The position numbers and the translations under genes were made by a program. Below the pieces are notes generated by a model. It ran no database searches, was not told where the DNA came from, and saw only the letters and a program-made list of their open reading frames with translations. Below are positions 34,259 through 41,873 of a DNA stretch of 64,000 nucleotides, piece by piece. Position 1 is the first letter of the stretch. Each line of letters begins with the position of its first letter. Source of the stretch: Gryllotalpicola protaetiae (GTDB lineage: Bacteria; Actinomycetota; Actinomycetes; Actinomycetales; Microbacteriaceae); the NCBI RefSeq assembly GCF_003627055.1, contig NZ_CP032624.1, forward strand, positions 3,162,001 to 3,226,000, written 5' to 3'.

Positions 34259-35046
34259 AGTTCGCGCGCTGCGCCACCGAGTCGCGCTGCGATGATGCGA
34301 GCCGTGGCCACCGGCTCGACACGGTGCCCGACCGATTCGGGCACGATGACGAGCTCGGCGCCGGGCATCAGCCCTGCGAGCCGCTCGGCTGCGGCGCTCA
34401 GGAACGGGAAGGTGTCGACGCCGCAGAGCACGACGGCAGGCGCGGCGGTCAGCATGGCGGGCGTCGGGCTCGACAGCTCGCGCGTGAGCGCCGCGTCGTA
34501 GACCGTCGACTGCGCGAGCGCGGTGAGCGCGGCGAACATCGCACTCTGCCTGATCTGATCGACGCCGGCGGGCGGTAGGCCGATGCCCTCGAGCTGGAAG
34601 GTCGTGACCGCGTCGGCCGGGCGACCCGCGTCGACCAGCCCCTGCAAGCGCTCCGGCAGGTCGGCGGGAGGCTCGTCCTCGCCGAAATGGAACGGCGGCT
34701 CCGACAGGAACAGGTGGTCGACGGGCACGCCGACGGATGCCGCGAACAGCGCCAGCACCGCGCCGGAGGAGTGGCCGAGCACCGCCGCGCTGCCGCCGAC
34801 CTCGGCGATCACCGCCGCAAGGTCCTCTGCCTCGCGCTCGGGGGAGTAGGGCTTGGTGTCGCCGCTGCCGGCGCGGGCACGCCGGTCGTAGGTCACGGCG
34901 AGGAATCCGTTCTGCGCCAGTTCGGCGGCGATCGCCGCCGCATCGCGGCCCGTCGAGAACGCACCGTTCACGATGACGACGGGGCGCCCGCCGCCCGCCG
35001 TCTCGAACGCGATCGGTGTGCCGTCTGCTGAGTGCGTGAGCCCCAC
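34255..35046 (-). CDS. Alpha/beta hydrolase
   Basis: A 263-residue alpha/beta-hydrolase-fold protein. The nucleophile elbow is GHSSGAV (about 98-104); the C-terminal histidine lies in ESVGHRVEP. The oxyanion region NGAFSTGRDA follows strand 3. The GTG at 35046 is preferred because a CATGAT hexamer ends 6 bases upstream and the fold begins there; the open frame extends far upstream without homology, opposite the antiporter gene. Substrate unknown. Confidence 0.87.
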   Translation of the reverse strand: MGLTHSADGTPIAFETAGGGRPVVIVNGAFSTGRDAAAIAAELAQNGFLAVTYDRRARAGSGDTKPYSPEREAEDLAAVIAEVGGSAAVLGHSSGAVLALFAASVGVPVDHLFLSEPPFHFGEDEPPADLPERLQGLVDAGRPADAVTTFQLEGIGLPPAGVDQIRQSAMFAALTALAQSTVYDAALTRELSSPTPAMLTAAPAVVLCGVDTFPFLSAAAERLAGLMPGAELVIVPESVGHRVEPVATARIIAARLGGAAREL

Positions 35047-35052
35047 GCGGCG

Positions 35053-35058
35053 ATCATG
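35053..35058 (-). promoter_or_regulatory. Possible -10 element of the hydrolase gene
   Basis: Minus-strand CATGAT ends 6 bases before the GTG at 35046. It lies one base from the opposing -10 at 35060-35065. Confidence 0.35.
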
Positions 35059-35059
35059 C

Positions 35060-35065
35060 CACTCT
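35060..35065 (+). promoter_or_regulatory. Possible -10 element of the antiporter gene
   Basis: CACTCT ends 6 bases before the GTG at 35072. The implied -35 region falls inside the opposing hydrolase gene. Confidence 0.35.
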
Positions 35066-35071
35066 TGAGGC

Positions 35072-36757
35072 GTGACCGAACTGCTGATCGTGATGGTGGC
35101 CGCCTTCGTGGCGATCGCCGGGGCGAGCGTGTTCGGCCCGCGCCTCGGCATCGCCGCGCCGCTCGTGCTCGTCGCCGTCGGCGTCGCGGCGAGCTTCCTT
35201 CCCGTGTTCGCCGACGTGCACATCGAGCCGGAGCTGATTCTCGCCGGGGTACTGCCGCCGCTGCTGTACTCGTCGGCGGTGTCGATGCCGGCGATGAACT
35301 TCCGGCGCGAGTTCGGCGCGATCAGCGGACTGTCGGTGATCCTCGTCGTGGGCAGCGCGCTCGTGCTCGGCGCGTTCTTCGCCCTCGTCGTGCCGGGGCT
35401 CGGGTTCGCCTGGGGCGTCGCGCTCGGCGCGATCGTGAGCCCGACGGATGCCGTCGCGACGTCGATCATCAAGAAGACCCCGGTGTCGAAGCGCGTCGTC
35501 GCGCTGCTCGACGGCGAGAGCCTGCTCAATGACGCCACCGCCCTCGTGCTGCTGCGCACGGCGATCGTCGCAACCGCGGCCGCGTTCTCGTTCTGGGGCG
35601 CGGTCGGCACGTTCGCGTACTCGGTGGTCGTCGCGGTGGTGATCGGCTGGGCCGTCGGCTGGCTCGGTCTGTTCGTGCGCAAGCGCGTCACGGAGCCGAC
35701 GGTCAACACCCTGATCTCGTTCACCATCCCGTTCCTCGCGTCGGTGCCGGTGGAGGCGTTGCAGGCCTCTGGGCTCGTGGCCGCCGTTGTGGCGGGACTC
35801 GTCACCGGCATCCGCGCGCCCCGCGATCTGTCGCCGCAGAACCGGCTGTCGGACTCGCAGAACTGGCGCACGGTCGAGCTGGTGCTCGAGGGCGCGGTGT
35901 TCCTCACCATGGGCATCCAGATCAGAGAGATCGTCGTGGGCGTGCAGCGCGATCATGCCGGCGTGCTCGCGGCCGTGCTGATCGCGGCCGCAGCGCTCGG
36001 CCTGACCATCGTGGTGCGCGCCGCCTACGTCGCGCCGCTGCTCGGAGTGCTCGGACGCCGCCGCGAGCGCGGTGAGCAGACGCAGGAGCGCCTGCTCACC
36101 ATGCAGGACAAGATCAGCACGCCCACCGGGCGGCTCGAGGCGATCGACCGGGCCAAGGCGCTCGGCCGGCCGGCCTCAGAGCGGCAGTTCGAGCGCGTCG
36201 GCCGCCGCATCACGCAGATGCTCGCCGACATCGACTACTTCCGCCGTCAGCCGCTCGGCTGGCGCGAGGGCACGGTCGTCGTGTGGGCGGGCATGCGCGG
36301 CGCGGTGACCGTCGCGGCGGCGCAGTCGCTGCCCGACGGCACTCCGATGCGCTCGATGCTGGTGCTGATCGCGTTCACGGTCGCCGCGCTCTCGCTGCTC
36401 GTGCAGGGCGGCACCGTCGGCTGGCTGCTCAAATGGCTCGCGCCGAAGGTCGACGCTGCCACCCAGAAGGAGCAGGCCGACGCCGAGCGGAAGAGCATCT
36501 TCGACATCCTGCGCACGAGCGCCGAGAGCGTGCCCGGGCTGCCGAAGCTTGAAGGCGAGCCGGATGCCGCGCGCTTCGACGCCGCACGCACTCACCGCCT
36601 CGCGGTCATCACCGCGCAGCGCGCGGCGCTGCTCGACGCTCGCGACAGCGGCACGTTCGATGCCGATCTGCTGGCGAGCGCGCTCACCAATCTCGACGCG
36701 ACCGAGATCTCGATCGAGCTGCGCAGCGAGCTGACGAACGGGCCGGATGCGGCTTAG
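35072..36757 (+). CDS. Na+/H+ antiporter, CPA1/NhaP type
   Basis: A 561-residue antiporter with about 12 helices. ALGAIVSPTDAVATSIIKKT and LLDGESLLNDATALVLLR hold the paired acidic ion-binding residues of CPA1 exchangers (SPTDA and ND motifs). WAGMRGAVTVAAAQSLP is the conserved arginine helix. A charged cytoplasmic tail of about 110 residues follows the last helix. It exports Na+ (or another cation) in exchange for protons. Its stop overlaps the stop of the converging GNAT gene by 4 bases. Confidence 0.93.
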   Translation: MTELLIVMVAAFVAIAGASVFGPRLGIAAPLVLVAVGVAASFLPVFADVHIEPELILAGVLPPLLYSSAVSMPAMNFRREFGAISGLSVILVVGSALVLGAFFALVVPGLGFAWGVALGAIVSPTDAVATSIIKKTPVSKRVVALLDGESLLNDATALVLLRTAIVATAAAFSFWGAVGTFAYSVVVAVVIGWAVGWLGLFVRKRVTEPTVNTLISFTIPFLASVPVEALQASGLVAAVVAGLVTGIRAPRDLSPQNRLSDSQNWRTVELVLEGAVFLTMGIQIREIVVGVQRDHAGVLAAVLIAAAALGLTIVVRAAYVAPLLGVLGRRRERGEQTQERLLTMQDKISTPTGRLEAIDRAKALGRPASERQFERVGRRITQMLADIDYFRRQPLGWREGTVVVWAGMRGAVTVAAAQSLPDGTPMRSMLVLIAFTVAALSLLVQGGTVGWLLKWLAPKVDAATQKEQADAERKSIFDILRTSAESVPGLPKLEGEPDAARFDAARTHRLAVITAQRAALLDARDSGTFDADLLASALTNLDATEISIELRSELTNGPDAA

Positions 36758-37275
36758 CCGCGCGGCGCGGCGAGCGCGGTCAGGGCATCGCCCGAGACGC
36801 GCTGCACGGTCCACTCGTCCATGCCGATCGCACCGATCGATCGGTAGAACGCGATCGACGGCGTGTTCCAGTCGAGCACGGACCACTCGAATCGTTCGTA
36901 CCCGCGCTCGACCGCGATGGCGGCGAGCCGTTGCAGCAGCGCACGGCCGAAGCCGCTGCGCCGCTCGGATTCCTTGACGAACAGGTCCTCGAGGTAGATG
37001 CCGTTCGTGCCGTTCCACGTCGAGTAGTTGAGGAACCAGATCGCGATCGCCACGATCTCGCCGCCCCTCTCGACGACGTGCGCGAACACCGAGGGCACCT
37101 CGCCGAACAGCGCGGCGGCGAGCGCCTCAGGCGTGTTCTTCACGGCATCCGGCTCATGCTCGTAGTCGGCGAGTGCTTGGATGCACGCGAGGATGCCCGC
37201 CTCATCGCCGGGCTGCGCGCGGCGCAGCACGGCATCGCCGATGCGGGCGGGAGCGTCTGTTTCTGCAGAGGTCAC
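36754..37275 (-). CDS. GNAT acetyltransferase, diamine/SSAT-like
   Basis: A 173-residue GNAT enzyme strongly resembling spermidine/spermine N1-acetyltransferases: WFLNYSTWNGTNGIYLEDLF, then ERRSGFGRALLQRLAAIAVE (acetyl-CoA loop) and FEWSVLDWNTPSIAFYRSIGA. The substrate may be a polyamine, amino acid or S-(2-aminoethyl)cysteine-type amine. The GTG at 37275 is chosen because TACCAT ends 6 bases upstream. Confidence 0.9.
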   Translation of the reverse strand: MTSAETDAPARIGDAVLRRAQPGDEAGILACIQALADYEHEPDAVKNTPEALAAALFGEVPSVFAHVVERGGEIVAIAIWFLNYSTWNGTNGIYLEDLFVKESERRSGFGRALLQRLAAIAVERGYERFEWSVLDWNTPSIAFYRSIGAIGMDEWTVQRVSGDALTALAAPRG

Positions 37276-37281
37276 GATGCG

Positions 37282-37287
37282 ATGGTA
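37282..37287 (-). promoter_or_regulatory. Probable -10 element of the SSAT-like gene
   Basis: Minus-strand TACCAT ends 6 bases before the GTG at 37275. It overlaps the end of the upstream SDR gene. Confidence 0.4.
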
Positions 37288-37288
37288 T

Positions 37289-37987
37289 TCAGCGCCGCCG
37301 GGTCGGCCGCACCGAGAGCGTCTCGACCGTGCCGCGAGGGGGCAGGTCGACGACGAGTCGTACGGCGGCGGCGACGTCTTCGGGCGCCAGGAAGAACTCG
37401 GTGTCGTAGTCCTCGCCGAGCTTCGCCGTGAGCGCCCGCTGCATGTCCGAGTCGGTGCGGCCGGGGTGCACGCTCGAGACCCGCACACCACCCGCGCGCT
37501 CCTCCTCCCGCAGCGCGTCGGCGAAGGCCCGCAACGCGAACTTGGAGGCGGCGTAGACCCCACCGCCCGGCCCCGAGTTGAACCCCGATCCGCTGTTGAT
37601 CGTGACGACGATGCCATGGGCCGCGCGCAACGCCGGCAGTGCGAGGCGGGTCAGCTCGGCGACGGCGAAGACGTTGGTGGCGAACACGCGCTCCCAGGTC
37701 GCGCGGTCGGTGTCGCCGATGCGGCCGCCCTCTTCGACGCCGGCCGAGTGCACGAGCACGTCGAGCCGCTGGGGGAGGGGCGGCAGCCCGCCCGCCGCGA
37801 GATCGGCGACATACGGCTCGGCCGACGGCAGCTGCGCCGCCACCTCGGCTGTGGCATCCGCATTGCGTCCGCCGATCAGCACGTGGTGCGTGTGCCCCAA
37901 TTCGAGCGCGATCGCGCGCCCGATTCCCCGTGTGGCGCCCGTCACGAGCGCGACGGGCAGACGATCGGATGCCTGGATGCCGCTCAT
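37289..37987 (-). CDS. Short-chain dehydrogenase/reductase
   Basis: A 232-residue SDR. ALVTGATRGIGRAIALELG is the cofactor loop (TGxxxGIG), with IGGRNAD the segment that prefers NADP, SAGVE the NAG-like motif, and GVYAASKFALRAFA holds the catalytic YxxxK. The ATG at 37987 is chosen because TACTCT ends 6 bases upstream. Divergent from another SDR gene. Substrate unknown. Confidence 0.9.
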   Translation of the reverse strand: MSGIQASDRLPVALVTGATRGIGRAIALELGHTHHVLIGGRNADATAEVAAQLPSAEPYVADLAAGGLPPLPQRLDVLVHSAGVEEGGRIGDTDRATWERVFATNVFAVAELTRLALPALRAAHGIVVTINSGSGFNSGPGGGVYAASKFALRAFADALREEERAGGVRVSSVHPGRTDSDMQRALTAKLGEDYDTEFFLAPEDVAAAVRLVVDLPPRGTVETLSVRPTRRR

Positions 37988-37993
37988 TCCACG

Positions 37994-37999
37994 AGAGTA
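37994..37999 (-). promoter_or_regulatory. Probable -10 element of the minus-strand SDR gene
   Basis: Minus-strand TACTCT ends 6 bases before the ATG at 37987. Confidence 0.45.
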
Positions 38000-38029
38000 T
38001 GGGTTCCAGCAACCGAAAGAGGAGCCAAC

Positions 38030-38761
38030 ATGACCCAGAAGGTCGCACTCGTCACCGGCGCCGGGCGTGCCAACGGACTGGGCATGGCCACCGCTCAGGC
38101 GCTCGCCGAGCTGGGCTTCCACATCATCGTCACCTCACGCAGCGACGCGCAGTCCGAGGAACAGGCGCAGTCGCTGCGCGAGGCGGGCTTCAGCGCAGAG
38201 GGCTACCGCCTCGACCTCGGCGACCCGACCGAGTTCGCGCGCGTCGCCGAACGGATCCGCGTCGACCACGGCCACCTCGACGCCCTCATCAACAACGCGA
38301 GCGTTTTTCCCGATATGGGCGTTGATTCCGCCCTCGACGTCTCGATCGAGCATGTGAAGGCGGCGTTCGACGTCGACGTCATCGGTCCGTGGCTGCTCAC
38401 CGTCGCGCTGCGCGGCGTGCTCGAGGCCGCGCCGGCGGCGCGCGTCGTCAATCTGTCGAGCGGCGCGTACCAGCAGATCGCCTCTTTGCCGCAGAACCCC
38501 GGCGACGTGGGTGCCCCGGCGTACTCCTTCGCGAAGCACACGCTGAACTACCTCACGCAGATTCTCGCCGCGGCCTTCCGCGACACCAAGGTGCTCGTCA
38601 ACTCGGTCGACCCGGGCCGGGCCGACACGCACCCCGAGCTCGGCACCGACGAAGAGGACGTGCCGCCGTCGGTCGCTGCCGCCTGGATCGCCCAGGCCGC
38701 GACGCTGCCCGAGGGCGGCGCGAGCGGCGTCGTCTTCGCCGACGGCGAGATCGTCGGCTGA
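38030..38761 (+). CDS. Short-chain dehydrogenase/reductase
   Basis: A 243-residue SDR, closest to the carbonyl-reductase type: KVALVTGAGRANGLGMATAQ (cofactor loop with a GLG variant), NNASVF, and APAYSFAKHTLNYLTQ holding YxxxK. VNSVDPGRADTHPE is the usual post-catalytic loop. A clear AGAGGAG ribosome-binding site precedes the ATG, unlike its divergent neighbour. Substrate unknown. Confidence 0.9.
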   Translation: MTQKVALVTGAGRANGLGMATAQALAELGFHIIVTSRSDAQSEEQAQSLREAGFSAEGYRLDLGDPTEFARVAERIRVDHGHLDALINNASVFPDMGVDSALDVSIEHVKAAFDVDVIGPWLLTVALRGVLEAAPAARVVNLSSGAYQQIASLPQNPGDVGAPAYSFAKHTLNYLTQILAAAFRDTKVLVNSVDPGRADTHPELGTDEEDVPPSVAAAWIAQAATLPEGGASGVVFADGEIVG

Positions 38762-38796
38762 CCCGTCTTCGGCGTGCCGCAGGCGCGGCCGAGCGC

Positions 38797-38802
38797 TACG
38801 CT
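38797..38802 (+). promoter_or_regulatory. Probable -10 element of the DUF1801 gene
   Basis: TACGCT ends 5 bases before the ATG at 38808. Confidence 0.45.
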
Positions 38803-38807
38803 CCAAC

Positions 38808-39284
38808 ATGGCCAGCAATGAGGAAGGCTCGAGGCGGGCGGCGTTCCAGCTGCCTGAGGCGATGACTGGAAAGGCGAGCCCGGCGAAGGCCGCTGTCGGC
38901 GACAAGCCCGTCTTCGCCTACCTTGCGAGCCTGCCGCAGCCGCAGCGCGGCATCGCCGAGGCGGTCGATGCGCTGGCAGCCACGACGCTGCCAAGGCTCC
39001 AGCGCTCGGTGAAGTGGGGGATGGCCTACTACGGCGTCGGCGACGGCTGGTGCTTCAGCTGCGGCGGCTTCGCGTCCCACGTCAAGCTGATGTTCATCAA
39101 CGGGGTGACGCTCGACCCGGTGCCGCCGGTGACGCCGGTGGGAATGGGCAAGGCGACCCGGGGCGTGGAGCTCGCGTCGCTCGACGACATCGATGAGGCT
39201 CAGCTCGCCGCATGGATGACGCAGATCACGTCGGTGCCAGGCGTCGGTGGCAAGAAGGGGAGAGCGGCGAGATCCGCTTCTTGA
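38808..39284 (+). CDS. DUF1801 family protein
   Basis: A 158-residue protein whose central part (VFAYLASLPQPQRGIAEAVD, then LQRSVKWGMAYYGVGDGWCF and HVKLMFINGVTLDP) fits the DUF1801 (YdhG-like) fold. The final GKKGRAARSAS tail is basic and may be disordered. Role unknown. Downstream lies the lower-GC pocket with the MarR remnant and toxin-antitoxin genes. Confidence 0.75.
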   Translation: MASNEEGSRRAAFQLPEAMTGKASPAKAAVGDKPVFAYLASLPQPQRGIAEAVDALAATTLPRLQRSVKWGMAYYGVGDGWCFSCGGFASHVKLMFINGVTLDPVPPVTPVGMGKATRGVELASLDDIDEAQLAAWMTQITSVPGVGGKKGRAARSAS

Positions 39285-39309
39285 CATAACTGGCATTATC
39301 GGAAGTTAT
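39285..39309. repeat. Inverted repeat at the edge of the toxin-antitoxin pocket
   Basis: ATAACT (39285-39290) and AGTTAT (39304-39309) are perfect inverted copies 13 bases apart, directly after the DUF1801 stop and overlapping the MarR remnant's stop. It could be a recombination footprint, an operator or a weak terminator; nothing decides. Confidence 0.35.
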
Positions 39310-39485
39310 TGAGGAGCGGAGAAGTCCAAGCCGGAGCTTCGGATCCAACCGCCAAGGATTCGCGTCAGGTCCGCGCGATCGTCGGTCGACAATGCGGCGA
39401 GCACCTGCTCATCGGCGGCGATTACCGCAGCGAATACGTCGTCGAGTTGTGGGATCCGGCATCCGTCAGCTGCCTCGCACGCGCG
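39306..39485 (-). pseudogene. C-terminal remnant of a MarR family regulator
   Basis: The minus strand reads 59 codons open to a TAA: RACEAADGCRIPQLDDVF, AAVIAADEQVLAALSTDDRA, DLTRILGGWIRSS and a short tail. This matches the wing-to-alpha6 C-terminal end of MarR proteins (GRxxxEAAD then LSxDDRxxLTRLL). There is no start codon: the frame meets a stop at 39486-39488, where the toxin-antitoxin promoter region begins, and no upstream HTH part exists. The N-terminal two thirds were lost, probably when the toxin-antitoxin pair arrived. Confidence 0.6.
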
Positions 39486-39487
39486 TC

Positions 39488-39518
39488 ACAACGCTATAAT
39501 TGTGTACATGACAACGCT
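39488..39518 (+). promoter_or_regulatory. Promoter and likely operator of the toxin-antitoxin operon
   Basis: A perfect TATAAT (39495-39500) ends 7 bases before the ATG at 39508. Direct repeats ACAACGCT (39488-39495 and 39511-39518) flank it, and TTGT-N7-ACAA straddles the start. Autorepression by the antitoxin is inferred. Confidence 0.6.
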
Positions 39519-39792
39519 TTCTGTAGCGGATGCCCGCGCGAACTTCTCCAAGCTGATCGAGTCGGCCATCACCACGCATGAGCGTTTCGAGGTGACCCGT
39601 AACGGCGCCCGCGCCGCCGTGCTGCTGAGCGCCGACGACTATGACGCACTGTTGGAAACCGTCGATATCCTCAGCCGTCCCGATGAGGTCGAGGCGATCC
39701 GCCAGGGACTGGCCGATCTGGTCGCGGGAGAGGTCTCGACCGCAGAGGAAGTGCGGGAAGCGATGATCGCGCGCGGTCGGCTTTCTCGGTGA
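39508..39792 (+). CDS. Type II antitoxin, Phd/YefM family
   Basis: A 94-residue antitoxin: LSVADARANFSKLIESAITT (2-23 region, DNA-binding fold) then FEVTRNGARAAVLLSADDYD (about 31-50), the Phd/YefM hallmark. The C-terminal third (EVEAIRQGLADLVAGEVS onward) would wrap the toxin. The ATG at 39508 is preferred to a GTG two codons upstream because of the TATAAT spacing. It overlaps the toxin gene by 4 bases (GTGA). Confidence 0.92.
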   Translation: MTTLSVADARANFSKLIESAITTHERFEVTRNGARAAVLLSADDYDALLETVDILSRPDEVEAIRQGLADLVAGEVSTAEEVREAMIARGRLSR

Positions 39793-40061
39793 GCGACCTC
39801 TACGAGGTCGTCTTCACGCGTGCAGCCCGGCGCGCGTTGGAACAGGACTTGCCAGAGAAAGTGGCGGCGGCGGCGTTCGAGTTCATCATGGGCGCTCTGC
39901 GCGAAAACCCACACCGGGTGGGCAAGCCCTTAAGGGAACCGTTGGCACCCCTGTACTCGGCCCGCCGCGGCGAGTACCGCGTGCTCTACCGGATCGTTGG
40001 AGACCGGCTTCTCGTCGAGGTCGTCTCAATCGCTCACCGTCGCGACGCCTATCGCCGTTGA
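39789..40061 (+). CDS. Type II toxin, RelE/ParE family
   Basis: A 90-residue RelE/ParE-superfamily toxin: YEVVFTRAARRALEQDLPEK, VGKPLREPLAPLYSARRGEY and RVLYRIVGDRLLVEVVSIAHR, with the final HRRDAYR motif typical of RelE-type mRNA interferases. A GTG start overlaps the antitoxin stop. RelE toxins cleave mRNA in the ribosomal A site, ParE toxins poison gyrase; the Tyr/Arg/His-rich C-terminus favours RelE, but this is inference. Confidence 0.92.
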   Translation: MSDLYEVVFTRAARRALEQDLPEKVAAAAFEFIMGALRENPHRVGKPLREPLAPLYSARRGEYRVLYRIVGDRLLVEVVSIAHRRDAYRR

Positions 40062-40226
40062 CCGCGTGGGAGGGTTGTGATCGACGATGACGGCATCCTC
40101 ATGTTCAGGCTCAGGCCGCTGCCGAGCTGATCTCTTTGGCAGCCCGTTCTGTGGCGGCATTTCCGACCCACAACAGCCGCTCTGGCGAGCGTTCACTCCC
40201 GTGAAACAGGGCTCGCATACGGTCGC
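40062..40226. other. Intergenic stretch with no supported gene
   Basis: Between the toxin and the VOC gene. The minus strand holds a 35-codon frame (40111-40218, MRALFHGSERSPERLL onward) with no ribosome-binding site and no family match. GCGAGC/GCTCGC form a weak inverted repeat near 40178-40216. It may be a decayed flank of the toxin-antitoxin insertion. Confidence 0.3.
40218..40223 (+). promoter_or_regulatory. Probable -10 element of the VOC gene
   Basis: TACGGT ends 6 bases before a GTG at 40230. Confidence 0.4.
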
Positions 40227-40229
40227 ATG

Positions 40230-40622
40230 GTGATTCGTTTGCAGAATGCGACTTACTTGGTCCGTGACCTGGATGACGGCATCCGGTTCTTCGTTGACGC
40301 GCTGGGCTTTGTGGTGCGGCAAGACGAGACCTTCGACGGCGGCTGGCGGCGGGTCGTGGTCGGGCCCGCAGACGGCGGCACAGGGTTCGTGCTAGTCCCC
40401 ACGGCCACGGAGCAAATCGGGCGCCAAGCCGGCGAGGACGTCGCGTTCTTCCTGGAGACCGACGATTTCATGGCGCAGCACAAGCGCATGCTCGAATTCG
40501 GCATCGTGTTCCGGGAAGAGCCCCGGCATGAGGCATACGGCACCGTCGCTTTGTTCGAGGACCCCGCCGGAATGCTCTGGGACCTGATCGAGCCGCCTCC
40601 CCTGAGCGGCGTTGCCTCATAG
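40230..40622 (+). CDS. VOC family protein
   Basis: A 130-residue single-domain VOC protein: LQNATYLVRDLDDGIRFFVD, then GWRRVVVGPADGGTGFVLVP and VALFEDPAGMLWDLIEPP with a terminal metal-ligand Glu. EDVAFFLETDDF is the typical middle strand. The GTG at 40230 is favoured by promoter spacing; the ATG one codon upstream is the alternative. Substrate unknown. Confidence 0.87.
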   Translation: MIRLQNATYLVRDLDDGIRFFVDALGFVVRQDETFDGGWRRVVVGPADGGTGFVLVPTATEQIGRQAGEDVAFFLETDDFMAQHKRMLEFGIVFREEPRHEAYGTVALFEDPAGMLWDLIEPPPLSGVAS

Positions 40623-40625
40623 GCT
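40620..40625 (+). promoter_or_regulatory. Probable -10 element of the LLM gene
   Basis: TAGGCT overlaps the stop of the VOC gene and ends 6 bases before the ATG at 40632. Confidence 0.5.
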
Positions 40626-40631
40626 CGGACC

Positions 40632-41453
40632 ATGTCAGAGCGACCCATCCGCATCGCCGTCCAGATCAAGCCGCAGCACGCGAGCTACGCCGAGATCCGC
40701 AAAGCTGCGGCGCTCGTCGAAGAGCTCGGCGCCGACGTGCTGTTCAACTGGGATCATTTCTTCCCGCTGTCCGGCGACCCTGACGGCGCGCATTTCGAGT
40801 CGTGGACGATGCTGGCGGCCTGGGCTGAGGCGACCGAGCGCATCGAGATCGGCGCGCTCGTCTCATCCGACGGATACCGGAACCCGAACCTGCTCGCCGA
40901 CATGGCGCGCACCGTCGACCACATCAGCGCCAAGGGCGGCGAGGGCCGGCTGATCCTCGGCATCGGCGCCGGCTGGTTCGAGCGCGACTACGACGAATAC
41001 GGCTACGAGTTCGGCACAGCCCCCGACCGGCTGCGCAAGCTGCGCGACGACCTGCCCGGCATCCGCGCGCGTTGGGGAAAGCTGAACCCGCGGCCCACGC
41101 GCGACATTCCGATCCTGATCGGCGGCGGCGGTGAGAAGGTGACGCTGCGCATCGCGGCCGAGCACGCGAGCATCTGGCACTCCTTCGGCGACGCCGAGAC
41201 GATCGCCCGCAAGCACGCCGTGCTCGACGAGTGGTGTGCGAAGATCGGCCGCGACCCGGGTGAGATCGAGCGATCGGCGGGCGTGAGCCCGAGGCCCGGC
41301 CGCTTCCCCGAGGACCTCGCCGACTACCCCGCCTCCGCCGAGAAGCTTTACGCCGTCGGGACGCGGCTGTTCACCGTCGGCCTCGAGGCGCCGACGTGGG
41401 ACGTGGGCCCGATCCGCGACCTGCTCGCCTGGCGCGACGAGCGAAACGCCTGA
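40632..41453 (+). CDS. LLM class F420-dependent oxidoreductase
   Basis: A 273-residue LLM family protein: ELGADVLFNWDHFFPLSGDP, ATERIEIGALVSSDGYRNPN, GEGRLILGIGAGWFERDYDE and IPILIGGGGEKVTLRIAAEH are the conserved F420-binding segments. It belongs to the group annotated as LLM F420-dependent enzymes in actinobacteria. Substrate unknown. It lies directly after the VOC gene. Confidence 0.9.
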   Translation: MSERPIRIAVQIKPQHASYAEIRKAAALVEELGADVLFNWDHFFPLSGDPDGAHFESWTMLAAWAEATERIEIGALVSSDGYRNPNLLADMARTVDHISAKGGEGRLILGIGAGWFERDYDEYGYEFGTAPDRLRKLRDDLPGIRARWGKLNPRPTRDIPILIGGGGEKVTLRIAAEHASIWHSFGDAETIARKHAVLDEWCAKIGRDPGEIERSAGVSPRPGRFPEDLADYPASAEKLYAVGTRLFTVGLEAPTWDVGPIRDLLAWRDERNA

Positions 41454-41471
41454 CGCTTGCCGCTGAGGCGG

Positions 41472-41870
41472 TCAGCCGGCCTGCGCGATGTCTGTTTGGG
41501 TGAAGTCGTCGCCCTTGAAGAGCAGCGGCAATCCGGAGTTCTTGGACAGTGCGTATGCGAAGCAGTCGCCGAAATTGAGCCCGGCGCGGTGCCTGCCTTT
41601 GCCGAATCGTCTCCAGGCCGAAATCGCAGTCGCGGCGGTCTGTGCGTCGACCGGCATGATTTCTGCGCCGATCCGCTCGATCAGCAACTGCAGATCCTGC
41701 GTGGCTGCCGGTCCCTGCTTCGCCTCGACGACGATCGAAGCCTCAACGAGGGTCGCGGCACTGAGGGAGCAGTCCCCCGCGTTCGCGAGCATCGTGCGCG
41801 CGATGCTCGACGCATCCGGTTCGCCGAAAATCACTGCAATGAGCGCTGACGTATCGATTGCAATCGCCAT
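41472..41870 (-). CDS. vapC: VapC family PIN-domain toxin
   Basis: A 132-residue PIN ribonuclease. The acidic active site is visible: D6 (AIDTSALIAV), E43 (TLVEASIVVE), D101 (NFGDCFAYAL) and D120/D121 (FKGDDFTQTD). PIN toxins cleave tRNA or rRNA. Its start is 3 bases after the antitoxin stop. Confidence 0.93.
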   Translation of the reverse strand: MAIAIDTSALIAVIFGEPDASSIARTMLANAGDCSLSAATLVEASIVVEAKQGPAATQDLQLLIERIGAEIMPVDAQTAATAISAWRRFGKGRHRAGLNFGDCFAYALSKNSGLPLLFKGDDFTQTDIAQAG

Positions 41871-41873
41871 CGG

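Noticed and set aside
39309-39581. A 90-codon plus-strand frame overlapping the antitoxin start
   Set aside because: It runs through the toxin-antitoxin promoter in the wrong frame; the minus-strand MarR remnant explains this segment better.
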